DNA of 64,000 nt from Ectocarpus siliculosus (taxonomy: Eukaryota > Sar > Phaeophyceae > Ectocarpales > Ectocarpaceae), in assembly GCA_000310025.1 (NCBI GenBank), contig FN649743.1, positions 3,416,605-3,480,604 of the forward strand, written 5' to 3'. Shown one piece after another: positions 11,551 through 23,997 of the stretch. The position numbers were made by a program, and so were the translations under genes. Each line of letters opens with the position of its first letter. Within the stretch, counting starts at the first letter, position 1. Below the pieces are notes generated by a model. The model ran no database searches. It had not been told where the DNA came from and saw nothing but the letters and a program-made list of their open reading frames with translations.

Positions 11551-12469
11551 TTCAACGGTCTTACCGGGAATAGTTACATCTAACCGAGGTACAGCCGAAG
11601 AAAGGGAGTCACAACCACACTAGATATAGCTAAATAGTACCGTAGACGATAAACAGCTAGAGACTGGCATTGAAGTATTTCCCAAGGCAATACATTGCGA
11701 ACTCCAAGCTTGTGTACCCCTGCGTACCGTCTTCCTGGAGGTTCCCGGTATCGGACCTAAGTTCTCTGGCCTACTGGGAGAAGGAGAAGGCGAGGACTGC
11801 ATCAAGAACACGTTCCAGCTGATCGGGAAGTTCTTGGTGTTGCGAACATCGAATGAAGAAGATGGAAAGCTGGTGCGCGCTACTCTGTAGTCGGGGTGTA
11901 CGTTTGGTCATATCATTAAATCGATTCTCACCACATAGACCACAGTAGGGGTCACCAACCTGTACTGCCGTACGGTATCCGCAATGTAATTGCCTGATGC
12001 ATGGCTTCCGCGATCGACCAGCGAGGGCTTGGTCTTGGCCGCGCACTAAACCTCTTACAGGCAGTAGACAACGAGCAATATCGGCTCGGTGCACCTTCGC
12101 ATACATTACGATCGAAAATTGTTTCGCGTTTTCTGTCGGTGTGTTCTGTTTTGTGTCTGTTGAAGATCGATTGCGTCGAGCACTGCGATAAATTTTATTG
12201 GTGGCTGCAGTCCAAAGGAATCGGTTTTCGTGGTCGCATCGTCCAATGCATTGCCGAGAAGGTCAACATGTCATACCCTGGTGAGTTAGACTACTGTAGA
12301 AATAGCGCTTAGCGGTTGTAGACAAAATAGATTGTGCAGTCTAGTTGGGGAATCCCGGGGTCCCCCAAGTCCTACAGTGGTCGGTCAAATAAAGGATATA
12401 TATGTTGTGTACTCTATTGTATTGTAGTCTACGTATGTAGTCTCTGCTGTACAGAAAATAGATACAGTA
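11551..12469. other. Gene-poor stretch
   Basis: Short frames occur on both strands but none shows a recognisable domain or splice-linked partner. Nothing else is seen. Confidence 0.4.
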
Positions 12470-13320
12470 GATCACATGTGCACCGACGGCATGGAACATC
12501 CGATTACCGACACGGAAGCCAATCTCCGGCCTCCGCATGACGAGCGAAGTCAACTGCAATGGTAGCGAACAACAGCTACCACAGATCTCATGCCTGCTTC
12601 GCTTTTGGTCGAGCATCCACCGTCCGTACGTACTACTATTGTAGACAGTGTCCGCCACCCGAGGAATACCTTCTTCTCGGGCTCGGTTTTGCTCGAACCC
12701 CGTCTCCACCCAATGCCCCTTCCCACTACTACCACCTCATGCAGGAATTTACGACAGGGAGGCGTGGACTGACCCCCAGGACGAGAAGTAAAATTGAGCG
12801 CGGTGTAGGCGTCGAGCTCAGCCGGCAGCACGCGCGAGCCGCGGTGCTCAATCACATAAATGGTGTAGGAGGTTTCTCCGTTTGATGGGTGTTTGAGCCC
12901 ACGTGTCCGTAGTGTGTGTGGGGGGAATGTTCTTCGTTCATTTCCTGGGCTTTCTCGTACTGCTGGTTGCCTACGCCGAGAGAGTGCTGATGATTGTCGA
13001 GCGCCCGTGTGCCGCAGTGTCATGGGGGTGTTTTTCGTTTGAAGGGCATTTTTCGTGTTGAGGCGTGCCTGATAGTTCTGCGAGGGTGCTGGTGATTGTG
13101 CGAAACCGTGCCGAGCAATGATGGCACGTCGCTGCTTGATTGAAAGTGAAAGGTATCCAGGGTGCAGCCTATTTTCCCACTTCCCAAACTTCTTGAGGGT
13201 GAACCCACGAGAATCAGTACCAGATATTTCACTTTTTCAAATTAGGGACGGGAAGTTGTAGTCATACGTACATTCCAAATGTTTTATCTAGAGGGCATCG
13301 CCGTGGTGCCAGGAATGCAT
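12470..13320. repeat. Diverged dispersed repeat, copy 2
   Basis: This is the partner of 640-1340, with the same ordered sequence blocks ending in AGGGCATCGC.GTGG. It is longer by about 150 bp, mostly through an extra segment around 12960-13110 that repeats the TTCTTCGTT / GTGCTG motif. Confidence 0.6.
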
Positions 13321-13916
13321 CTGGGGCCTTACAATATTGTTCTTGACTTTTCGCCAGTTTCCGCCGTGACACTGGTGTATGCGTGGATAGTCTTCATTTC
13401 GTTTCGAACCACTGGCTGGCGAATACTGCCGGTCAGTTCCACCGAAGCGCCTTTCCTCGAGTCCCCCGTCAAACCAAACCAAATCCCCACCACTTATTAA
13501 TCAACGAAGACAGCGAACGAATCCCCCCAAGAGATCGCTACGGTACAAATAATACAAATGTACAGCTCAAACTATTTCGCGGGCGGGCGTTCGGAGTTCC
13601 AAGATCGAGGAAGCAACCTAATTTCAGAATCGATGATACACGCACTGCGCCTACACACTCTCCGTAACCACTCTCCCGCGCTCCCCCGTCCAGTCGCCAA
13701 CAACAAACAATCGCCCCAGAGTCAACCAAAGGGGTACACTGACAGTCGCAGACGAAACATGAAAACACATCTTGGGTTATGTTCCGTTTCGCTGCCGGGG
13801 GAATTGCGAACACATTCATTCGCAGCATTTTACAAACAACACGTATCGATCTGAAGCACATCGAACCACACATCTATCGCTCAAAGGAGGCAAATGTGCC
13901 GCTAACTCTCGATAAA
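13321..13916. other. Gene-poor stretch
   Basis: Only short unrelated frames on both strands; no gene, RNA or clear repeat recognised. Confidence 0.4.
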
Positions 13917-14390
13917 CTAAACGCCTCTGAGAAATTGGCGATTTCGAAGGACCCAGTTCGTGGGGGTCCCGCACACCGGTTGCTCTGATAAATAGCACAA
14001 ACTGCCGGTTTCGTATCGTACTGCGTTGCAAAGACGGCTGAGAGGTGGGTGCAACCATGTGTCGCACGGTGGGACCAATTCCAATCCCCTTAAAATGCAC
14101 CCATGATCTTCCCATCCGCCCTTTCGGACCGCGAACCACTCGTGAGATGCCCTGCCCCATCCAACCATCAACAACCATTTGTGGAACCTTTCCAGCAACC
14201 TCAAAATCTCCGCGCCCTGGACCTCTTCGTCACGAATAGAATATTTACCGCCCCCCCCCGCTTGCAGCATCGGCACCCGTAACGCCAGCCACAGCGGGAC
14301 AGTGTTCGCTTCCAAGGACGACGCAGGGCGTGAGGTCCTCGTCCTTTTTCCCGTTGCCGTACTTCTCCACAGCCTGCTTCAAGAGGTTGA
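13917..14390 (-). other. Possible coding fragment of unknown identity
   Basis: Two adjacent minus-strand frames read like real protein: AERINLLKQAVEKYGNG (about 14390-14330), and EEVQGAEILRLLERFHKWLL (about 14230-14170) followed by a tryptophan-rich stretch. They are in different frames separated by a run of nine to ten C/G, so at best this is a broken exon. A CCCTAG acceptor-like site precedes the first. I do not recognise the family. Confidence 0.25.
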
Positions 14391-16305
14391 TGCGTTCCGC
14401 CTAGGGGGCACGCGCACAGGACAGTCCCAAACGTTTGAAAAAGATGCCATAATACGAAAAAAAAAAAGAGGCGACGGCGATGAAACCGAGAGCCCGGGGA
14501 GGGTGTTTCGCTTCAAGCGTGGGAGGCTTGAAAATGCTTGCATGGGCCGCGGTCAATAGAAGAACACCAGGGATCAGGCACAAACAAGCTCAAGCACAGT
14601 AGCACCGCTCTCGTCGGCAATATCTTACACAAAATGAAGTTTCAAACAGATTGGCGGACAGCTCTTCATCAACCAAGCACGGAGGGATTTAAATCCGTTG
14701 CAGTTGGGCAGGGTCCTCAGGGACGGGTACAGCAGTTATTGTACACAATACCAGATTCTTCCTCTTCTTGAGTACCAACCCTCCCAACTATTCTTGTTCC
14801 TTTGTCTCGTCTGTTTCTTCCCGCTTGGAGAGAGTGAAACTACAACACAAGACCACAACGCCCACTGGAGCACCGGTTCGGGTCAATGACTGTAGTTACA
14901 GATAACTTCTTCAGTATCCCTGTCTGCCTTCATCCTGATGCGGGAGGGTTAGCAAGGCAAACCAACGTTTCCTGTGTAATGTTGCCGGAACCTCGTTTCC
15001 CAGGATTCATTGGGATTTTCGCTTGCAAACAAGACCCTTTAGTTCTCGCAATGTGGGAAAATACGTGGTGTGAGTCACTCCAATGTCCCAGTTCATGGTA
15101 CACGTATCACGTTCTCCGTCCACAGTACTGGCCACAAGCGGAATGAAGACTGAACGTCGCCCGGTGACAGCACATTGATTAATAGCGGTGAGCTCGCCCT
15201 GGTGCGCGACAACAGGGATACGGTCTCATGTGAAGGGAAACAATATCGATGTCTCGACAGTCAACGACGCGTGAAGCCGAAAGCTTTCGAGGCCAAAGTT
15301 ACTTCTCATTCATTGCCTAGTGCACTTATCGAGGCCGAACCTCGGATGCCGCCATCTCTGTAGGGTACGAGCGGATTGCCTGTGGCGCGCTTCGAAGAAC
15401 GGACAGGGCCACCGATCATATAATCGGAATTTTGTGACCTTCTCTTAACATGATTCACTGCTTTGTGCTCCGCCTTTCAAAGAAGAACAGCTGGTCGGGT
15501 CGCGAGCGTGACGCCTTCATTCATCAACCACACATAGCTGGCGAGTGAATGAAGCTGACAGCCTGAAAGGTCGGCCCCGATCTAGCTACCGAGTGCAAGG
15601 TGTTTACGGTCGTTGCTCACTCGACCCGAGAATCGACTGTTGCTCGGTATGGTAGGAGAATACAGAAGCCGCGACTGAACCATTATTTTCACCGCGCGCG
15701 ATAGAGTCAATTACCTCCGCAGCGAGCACTCGTAATGTTCACACCGACCAACTAGGTTCGGTTGACACTTACAAGAGAGTCACGGCTCGGATTTCACGAT
15801 GACTTGCTCCGTAGGCTGCACGGTTCCCGGGAACCTGCTCAGCCTTCTGGCCTTTCAATGCCCGCCACGATTCAATCAATTGCCAACAGAAAGGAAACAC
15901 TAGGCCAGAAATTGACCAAAAAAAAAAGGGAACGCCTCCTTGACGTCCGAAAATCTTGGCCAAGATTACTAGGAAGATTATTTCGGGCAAAAAAGTGAAA
16001 CAAACTGGTGTCGGGCGAGCCCTTGCCCAAGAGAACGCATGTTTGAACAGACAATCGTGGCCAAAAACATGTCAGTGACGTCGAGGAACGTTGAGATTCT
16101 TTCACTCTTCGCCACATCAGCACTACCACGCTTCGGGTCCCCTAGAAGCTGCAGCCATCGCGCACAATCGCCCTATCCCCTCAAGGTAAACTACCCTCTC
16201 CCCTAGTTGCATGGCACTGCAAAGCAGAGGGGTGTTGGTCTAGCCGCATCCACAACTCCTCCCTGATCGCAGCCTCCCTCCAAAACGACCGCCCGCCCAC
16301 ATTAC
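14391..16305. other. Intergenic or 3' region of RPE, nothing firm
   Basis: The last exon of the epimerase gene (about 15-20 residues) should lie in or near this stretch but I could not place it. No other gene is recognised. Confidence 0.4.
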
Positions 16306-19300
16306 CTTGTTCCCCTTGAAGATGTAACTGCCACACACGATGAGGTTGGCCCCAGCCCTCGCCGCTTCCTCGATCGTCTTGTCAGCGAGCCCCCCGTCGA
16401 CCTCGATGTCCAGGCCCGGGTACCTTCGCCGCAACTCCTTGACCTTCGACATCTGCCACGGCCAGCGCAACAGAAAAAAAAAAAACTGTGAGATTTCGGC
16501 GCGTGTGGTTTGTGCGAATCCTGTCTACCTCGACCACAACCCTGGAGGATGGGAAATGAGTCCGCGTGCTGCTCAACCTTTTCGTCATTTAAGGCGGGTC
16601 ATCGCCGCCCCTGGTCGTTTCACGTCGGGCAGATAGCAGCCAAATTCAATCACGTCGCCGTTCCAGGCACAAGTAAATTGAATTATTTCGCCTGGTAGTT
16701 TAGGTTGTTCGACTCGCGCGAGAGGTGCAAGTTGTGATTTGCGAGCATAGGTTAATCGACCCGTGGCAGCTCCCGCTTCACCCTCCGACATACAGCAAGG
16801 AGCTGCTAGGGCTGATGAATGCATGCTTTTGTGGGAGACCGAAGCATGCGTTCCTTCACGACGCTGCTTGTGCGGGTACATGCGTTGGGACGGTACTAGT
16901 TTACGGCCCACCGCCCCAGGGCGCCAACGAAACGCGACAGACTTTCGTATCGGCCAATCGTCGACGCGGTGGGTTCGACCGCTACTATCACCGTGGCCAT
17001 AACAGTAAAACGATTCAATCGGCCTTTCTCGAGAGAACCCCCCCCCAGCGTGGGCGGCAAGTACTGCGGGTATGATCTGTACTTTCTTGAGGAAAATCTC
17101 CCTCCCGCGTGGGCGGCGAGCGAAAACATCCCCCGACATCAACAACCAGGCAAACAGAGTAAAATACAAGGAAAAAATCTTGTCATGGGATTGGGTGCTA
17201 GAGGTAGAAACGGGCCTGCCATTCGAGGAGCGGAAAAACCCGGGCATACTCTGTTCTCGCCTGGTCCGCCATGAAGGACTGCCCTCCAAACCCTGGCTCC
17301 ACCGTCATGATCAGCACAAGGTCGAGGTCGTCGCAGTACGGAAACACTTCCTGTTCGTTTGTCGCAAGAACGGTCGCGGAGAGAAGCAGGTGGAGGGGGG
17401 GGTGTACTCATAGTCGCGCATGCCGTAGTCGATAGACCATTGACCTCGCATCCCCAAAGCCGGGACGGAGCACGCCGGGTTCTCACCGGACCAGGCTCTC
17501 ACATCGCCAAGCGCCAAGCGCCGTGAGGTATTCGACGAGTCGCATGAAGGGTGCGATGCATCCTGCTAAGGGTGTTCGGCATCTTGTGCTTACTTCCTTG
17601 CGTATGGATGACAGCTGCGTATGACTTAATTTATTTTCTGGTGCTTTCACTTCCAGAGACAGTTGTAAGCACTGTGCAACTGCCTCTAGGGTGCTTGACC
17701 AACTTAACACACGTGGGTGCGATCATCCTCATTGCGCGGAGTGAGGGTTCTCGACCCCGCACAACATAGTCTACTCGACCACATTACCGCAAAAAAAAAA
17801 GAGGAAAAAAAATAATGGTAACCTGGTTGCCGAGCTCACGAAGTGACCGGCTTGTTTTACAACGTCGTTGCCAAGCGACGAAACCCCAACCCCGATAGCG
17901 ATAAACGGGGGGGGGGGGGGGGGGTATACGCACGTTGGGTGGGGCGCATTGGCCGCAGCTGACAGACTCCACTGTTTCGACGGAGCAGAGGGATGCGTGG
18001 GTTGTAACGCAAACACAACGCATTCCTCCAAGGCAAGTCCAGGAGTGATGGAGGGGGAACACACACCCCCGGCAGCCTTCGCTGGGTTGTTCGACTTGTA
18101 ACAAAGACATGTTGGATAAAGCATGCAGTCGGGGAATTCGGGTTAGGACTAGGGTTAGGGAATGAGGTCTGCGTACCCCCCTCTCCCGTTTCTATTTCCT
18201 CATGAACTTTATTCCTTCACGAAGGCGGGGTCCTACACACCTCTACGGGGGTAGCCGGCTTTAGGGCCACGCCCACGCCCATGCCCTTCGCCTTCACCGC
18301 CGCGATCAGCTCCGCCACCTTGTCGGTGGCCTCCACGTGGAACGTAAACCTGCAAGGATAAAGCAAGCAGGACCAACGCTTAGCTTGGAACCAAAGGTTT
18401 CCGAGGACTTGTTCATTGTCCGGCGGCGGCCTGCGAACGGCACCGCCCCAGCAGAAGATCTGAGCAATCCAACGCGCACATCGCCGCCATCGCATGCCTT
18501 TTGCTACGTACTGTATCGCACCATTTTAAGGGAACGACTCCTACGCAGGAATATCATCCATCTCCAATTAAACGGGAAAATGCGTCAGGTGCACCCACAT
18601 CGCAACACCAAACGCACGCACCCCACCCCCCATGCCGGAAAACAAACGGGAATTCCAATTATGGTGAACAGAGGTGTCGCACGGACAAGAGGAAGACTCG
18701 CCTGTCGACCCCAGCGGCCGCCATATCGTCCACCCACTGGGCAGGGTGCGACACCATAAGGTGGGCATCCAGCAAGGCCTTCGTGTGCTTTCGTAAACCC
18801 TTGATGACCTGCGACAGACCCCGCAAAAGTACGCAACAGTTGAGAGATACGCAGGGCGAAGGTTGCCAACTGGTACTACGAAAGGTTTCGTGCTCCAAGG
18901 ACTGATCAGGAGTAGCCCACCCAAGGGTCGCAACGCCTCCGAACCACCGTCATAGTCTTCGACGTACCCACTTGCCGTTAAGCGAGAGACTGCCTGCGTT
19001 GGTTTTGCAAACAATGAAAACATGGCTTTTGTTTTGCTTCCCCTGCTGTGATTTACCAAGCGGTAAGAAGGGGTTACATGCCAGATACCTAGTTGCCAGG
19101 GCCGTACGCGAAAACCTGGTTTCAGCACATTCAAGTTGGGGCACGCAATAGAGGAGAGAACACAGTGCCGAAGCCACGGGCGGCTGCCCCACAGGACAAG
19201 CACAGCTGAAACGGGCAACAAGGTGCACGACACCAGCACATCGAGCGAAGCTCGTTGCATAATGACGAACTCCAAACCAATGGCAAAGACGGATTTCGGT

Positions 19301-19729
19301 TAACCCTACAGTCTGATTGATTTGCAACGGCAAATGCGCTGCTACTCCGATGCAACCGTAGGGACATATGGCACACGCTCAGCTGTGTTCCGATTGTTCA
19401 AAGTACACGGTCGGATACTTGTTTTTTGTATCGTCATGGTAGCGCAAGGCTGCGAGATTCAACCTACCCAAAACGTCCAGCGTGGAGTCTACTGCGCACA
19501 CAAAAAACGGAGCCGGAGAACAGCAGGGAAGGGAAGGGATGGAAATCAAAAGCTGGAACGGACTCTTACCGGCGCGCCGAAGGTGAGGTTGGGCACGAAG
19601 TGGCCGTCCATAACGTCGAGGTGGATGTAATCCGCGCCCTGCCGCTCTACGTCCAGCGACTCCTCCATGAGTCGTGACATGTCGGCCGCAAGCACGGAAG
19701 GCCCGATAGCAGCCGGACGGGAGTGAAAT
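16306..19729 (-). CDS. RPE: Ribulose-phosphate 3-epimerase, cytosolic type, five exons recognised
   Basis: The enzyme interconverts ribulose 5-phosphate and xylulose 5-phosphate in the pentose phosphate pathway. Exons (minus) are 19729-19570, 18808-18702, 18349-18241, 17350-17261 and 16452-16306, and all phases join. They give ~204 residues against 220-230 for the family. Landmarks in order are [70 protein letters not shown] and [11 protein letters not shown], including the metal-ligand His/Asp pairs. [13 protein letters not shown] matches the cytosolic rather than the plastid form. The first exon could instead read open to an ATG at 19887, but a pyrimidine-rich tract ending CCGACAG at 19730 favours a splice site and a missing short first exon. 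The C-terminal exon is also not located. Exons 18702 and 17261 end at GC donors. A SINE-like copy fills most of the 17351-18240 intron. Confidence 0.93.
17395..17924 (-). mobile_element. SINE-like repeat, copy 2, in an RPE intron
   Basis: It shares the body with copy 1 (G run, then TGTACTCATAGTCG.GCATG on the plus strand) and also has A runs near 17791-17812 and the GGTAACCTGGTTGCCGAG tail. It closes with an 18-G run at 17907-17924. Read in the direction of RPE transcription it ends in the C run 17402-17395, only 44 nt upstream of the acceptor at 17351. Confidence 0.8.
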
Positions 19730-19887
19730 CTGTCGGTTACAGTAGGCGCCAAGGGGATGAACGGAGGGAAGGAGGTTGTGGTCGGGAGGGCGGGGGGATT
19801 CCAAGACACTCGCGTGCGGACAAAAGCCGTGATAGTGCACTCGAGAGATGGGATCAACTTCGTGTTAAGGGGATCGCAGAAGTTCAT

Positions 19888-21164
19888 TACGACCTGTATT
19901 GATTGCAGCTCGGAGGGAGTGAAAGCTGTCAGATCGCTATCGATCCCAACGGGGTTTCTGCGAAGTCCTAACGGATGGATTCTCGCAAAAAAAGAGACTG
20001 CTGTGGTAATACTCCAACGGATGCGGTCTTCCTGTGTTCGTGTGTAAATTTTCTTTAAAATCTACACAGATTTGTAAAAATTTCATTTGGTTTGCGGGGG
20101 TTCGCTGGGCTCTTCGACTCAAAACGCGTCACAGCTTGCGTGCGTTGTTGAGCCAGCTGCTGGCTGGTCCTGCTGCCTGCTTTACATATTGACACTCTCA
20201 TCAGCATCTAGATACACGTTGGAAGTGCTCCAAGATGAAAAATACCGGTCGGTTGCCGATAACGGCTGCTTCGGGCTGCCAGCGACCACCTCAATGACAT
20301 GCACGTGGGGGCACGAACACTCGGTCTTTGCTGCCACGATCGGAGCTGTGTGAGCCTCCGACGGCTATTTTCCCGCCATCGTCCCGAAGACACCGAACAC
20401 TTCGAATTCCAAATTTCCGTGCTATATAGCGCTGCTGTGCTGCACTCCCGGTGAGTGCGCGCCTCTGAAGCAGGCGGCGATGTTCTAGACTGCTCCACTC
20501 CACTGCTGTGTACTATGTATATATTTACAGCACAGAGTGAAATAACGTAAAGCAGCTCGCGGTAGGTTTGTACCGTCGGTTGATGGATGCATCTCACCGT
20601 TCACCCATGATGCTGGTGATGCCAGCAGCCGCGTAGAGGATGAAAAGCGCCCTCCAGCTCAAATAACCAGCAAAGCCCCGGCGCATACAACGGCCTCTGG
20701 TGTCCGCCTTTAAGGGGGCGAACGAGGAGGGCAACGCAAGGGCGTGCGTGTTATCTACAGCAACATGTACTAGCGTGCACCGCAGTCGCTATGCATTCAA
20801 ACCAATCGTAGTTGCAGTTGAACACTTCAGGAACAATCATGCACACGTCTCCACGCACGCGATCTAGGGCCAGCACCCGTCTCCTCTGCCAAAGGGTCTT
20901 GATTCCGCGCTGACCTTGGTATCCTTTTGTCTGGCGTACGCCGCGTGGAGAGCAAGAGAAGCAGCTGTTGTGCGGGGACGGCGGGACGGGCGGTTGGTGG
21001 ACACGATGCGGCGCAACCACGACGGGGCACCGGCGAATGGGTGTATGTTGGCATGTCAAAATCTCTTCATCTCCCTCGCGGAAGAGCCAGACACAAAGCA
21101 GTCAGTGCTGCAGTGCCTGTTCAAACAGCACGCGTGCACTCGCAGCTCGAGGATAGCGAGCGAG
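19888..21164. promoter_or_regulatory. Divergent intergenic region between RPE and bS21m
   Basis: RPE is transcribed leftward and bS21m rightward from this 1.3 kb interval, so it should hold both promoters and probably a short first RPE exon. No TATA box is convincing. A small A/T-rich hairpin (12-bp arms with one mismatch, CTTT loop) lies at 20041-20068. Confidence 0.5.
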
Positions 21165-23997
21165 ATGGCGCACCTGGCGCGAAATGTGCTCCAGCGGGGC
21201 GCTGCTTCCAGCGGGTTGCCTCTTGCCACGTCCATTCCGGCAAGCGGGGCGAACGTGAGCAGATCAATGTCGACGTCGTGGGTGGCCAGGTCGGCAGGTT
21301 CCCTGCTCGGAAGGCACTCGGTCAAGGTGCGCGTTGCGCATGGCTTGGGGGTGAATTGTGGGTAGAGATGAGGCGATGGGTAGCCGTGGCATTTGTTGGC
21401 TTCACGGCATCAAATACTCGGACCCTGTAGCATATTCATGACGCCTCTCAATGGGTGTTGGCTGGATCATCGAAGGCTCCAGAAAGAGCGGCAGGTTTCC
21501 GGTTGCCTACAGCAGTACACCTCGCTACTGCTGGTACACCCCACCGCAGTAACGAAGCACACCGTTTCTGTCTTGTAGAGAGTTTGTTCCTTTAACGTGC
21601 ATGTATTGCCGGTGTGGCTGGTTTCGGGAGGGAATGGATTTGCGTGACGAAAGCCGGCGCTTGGAACCAGCTGTGTTGTGCCTATAACCCATCCGACATG
21701 GATGCGATGCTACGTTGTTTCGCAGTACGCAACGCCGTGGGGGAACGCGGACGTGTGTGTACAAGGTGTCACCTGCTTACCAGCAGGAGCTGTAGCGTCG
21801 TAGCGTTCTTGCGCAGAGCAAAAACTCTGTGCTTTGCAACGATGGAGATATGCCCACTTGCTGAGGGGTGGGTAGGGAGGTGTCGCTTGGCATGCACACC
21901 CTGCGAAACCATCTCTCCTGTAGTCGAAGAATCGGCGAACGCTTTCGGCTAAATAGACTTCGCGTTGCACTCTGTAGATGCTACGGTACAGCAGTAGCAG
22001 AACTGGGGTTATACAGTTTGTTTTAGGTGGCGGCACCTTGGTCACACTCTGGGATGCGCCCGCATGCTTTGCCTCTTGCCTGCATACTCTATGCCGAGAG
22101 TAGTCAGGCATAGAGTATGCAGGCATTCTTGCTCGGGTCTGTATCATTTTGCAAACATGCGGCTTATTTCCGCCTGTCGAGGCAGTGGGTGCGGTACACT
22201 GGTTCGGCCCTACTCTGACCATCTTTGCAAAATTCATCGACCACAACAGGTGAAGGGAGACAGCGTTCAGAAGGTGAACCAGGCGATGGACGAGATCGAG
22301 CGGAGAGAAAGGATGCTGCGCGTCCCCGAGGTCATGGAGCGACACCGGTACCACGAGAAGGGATACAACAGGGTGAGGCATACCGCTTGTAGTATGTGTC
22401 TTTCGTGTCGGGTGATGTCTCTTGACTTGTCGGCATTGCTGCTGGGAGCGGCGGGAGAAACACCGCACGTTCTGGGTGTCCTCGAGATCTTGAAGCGGGA
22501 GCCGTTTCGCGCGAACCGAAACGACCTGTTTGCGGGGGCGACTACTGCATGCCCGAGGGTATTGGCAGTTTTGGTCGAGGAGTCGGACGTTTCATCGAAA
22601 GGAAATCGAAACGACGCTTCACATGGAGGTTCATAAAACATGCGTAAATACTAATGATCAGGTTGTGTGGGCAGCTGCTATTTGGTCGATTGACGATTGG
22701 TCGGTGTCAAGGATACTGGGAAGTATGGTTAACGGTTCCCGTTGAAGTACTTGAGGTAGCCTTGTTTTGTGTTGCGCGCGTCATGATCAGTTGCTGCGTT
22801 AGTCGGTTGACGTATCTACAGTAGTTGCCGACAATTCTCCCATGGCATCAGGAAGACGGGTACGCCCTTGTTGGAGGCGTTTGTTTTTCGTCCTGAGGTG
22901 TTCCTACTGCTGTCCATCACGGGGCCCAGGTGCTCTATCCCGCAGAAGTTGGGTTCAAGTATGGGGAAGTATTTCGCCCCAGGACCGAGCGATGATACGA
23001 TACATATCATGAACATTTTTTCTTGATAAGTACACAACAAAAGACAAGGAGTAGGCAAGTGTGCGCGCTCTCTCTTTCTATCTATCTCTCTCTCTCGCTT
23101 GCTCTCTCTCAAGGTGGGGGGGGCGGACTTGGACCCAAACGCAGCATGCCCCCCAACACACACAAGTATAATGAGAACACACAAGTACCACAAACAGACG
23201 CTGATGCCTGCCTTGAGGTTGATGGTGTCAACTCCAACCCAACCTTGTACCACGCTAACCCCCCCCCCCCCTCCCCGCCCTCTTTCCGCATTGGTCCCAC
23301 CGTCACCTCGGGATTGAAAAACTCACGATGCTGCAGACAAGACGGCAGAAGTCGGGCAAGATTTGGAGGAACGAGTTCAAAGCGGTGAGTGAGGATCATA
23401 TTGTTTTTGACAAAGACGATTGCGTTTGCTGGATATTTGTGTATTTGTTGTGAGAACTTTCGGTTTTGCGGCAAGGCTCGACACACACCTGGGTACGTGC
23501 TGGGCACATCGGCTCGGCCCCAAACTTGCGCAGAGATCCGATGTGCCCAGCATGTACCCAGGTCATTAGGTAGCTCCTCACCGTTGTCTACTAACTCTAG
23601 CTGCTTTGAGAGCTGGTCGTTGTTCATGGCCGTGATGAAAGAATAATGCCGTTTGGCATGAAGCGCACGTGCGCGCTCGAAACGACCCCGGTGCCTCCTC
23701 AGTATTATTGGTACTATCGACTGCCAGCCTCTCCCGATTGACCAATGGCTATGGCAGCGTGACGGAAGAGGGAACTGCTGTACATTCTTTCAAAGATGCA
23801 CTGGCCTGCGCCATACGTGTTGCACTCTGCTATTGGACACAGTGAAAACCTGACGAACACAGACGACGCACGTCTTTCCTCTCGCGCGTGTCTCTTGCCG
23901 CACGTTTCTCTCTCAGGCGACCAAGCAATTGAAGTGGATGACCCTCCTCAAGGAAAAGGGCGTCCCCATCCCGGGGCAGAAAGTAGGAAGGAGGTAG
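21165..23997 (+). CDS. MRPS21: Mitochondrial small-subunit ribosomal protein bS21m
   Basis: Four exons, 21165-21326, 22250-22372, 23337-23384 and 23917-23997, join in phase 0 to a 137-residue basic protein. The first ~50 residues (MAHLARNVLQRG..., rich in Ser, Arg and Ala, almost no acids) look like a mitochondrial targeting peptide. The core VKGDSVQKVNQAMDEIERRE, then RHRYHEKGYN, then RRQKSGKIWRNE matches the bS21 pattern of a helical segment, an RR(Y)YEK-type motif and a long basic helix, as in animal MRPS21. bS21 sits on the small-subunit platform near the 3' end of the rRNA. The start was chosen as the ATG opening the targeting-like stretch; the frame is open further upstream. Identity rests on pattern rather than alignment. 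Introns 1 and 3 hold strong hairpins. Confidence 0.8.
22077..22125 (+). repeat. Perfect 19-bp inverted repeat in bS21m intron 1
   Basis: Arms 22077-22095 and 22107-22125 (TGCCTGCATACTCTATGCC and its exact complement) enclose an 11-nt loop. The hairpin lies on the transcribed strand of bS21m, about 125 bp before exon 2. Confidence 0.9.
23487..23563 (+). ncRNA. Candidate intronic hairpin RNA (pre-miRNA size) in bS21m intron 3
   Basis: Arms 23487-23512 and 23538-23563 pair over 26 bp with a single G-U wobble, and the loop is 25 nt. Total length is 77 nt. A 26-bp stem with this loop is compatible with a microRNA precursor, but no expression data are available and a foldback transposon remnant would look similar. 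Confidence 0.4.

Noticed and set aside
11158-11583. 141-residue plus-strand frame with repeated FHGS
   Set aside because: The repetition follows from the CTTCCATGGAAG palindromes, whose spacing is not a multiple of three.
16240-16305. Read-through of the last RPE exon into a 22-residue glycine/arginine tail
   Set aside because: Not similar to RPE C-termini and a good GT donor follows AAG at 16306; a missing last exon is more likely.
18140-18170. TTAGGG-like units (also near 30369)
   Set aside because: Only two units each; too few to call interstitial telomere sequence.
23040-23115. CT-rich microsatellite resembling a CRISPR-like or regulatory repeat
   Set aside because: Simple sequence inside bS21m intron 2; no spacers.
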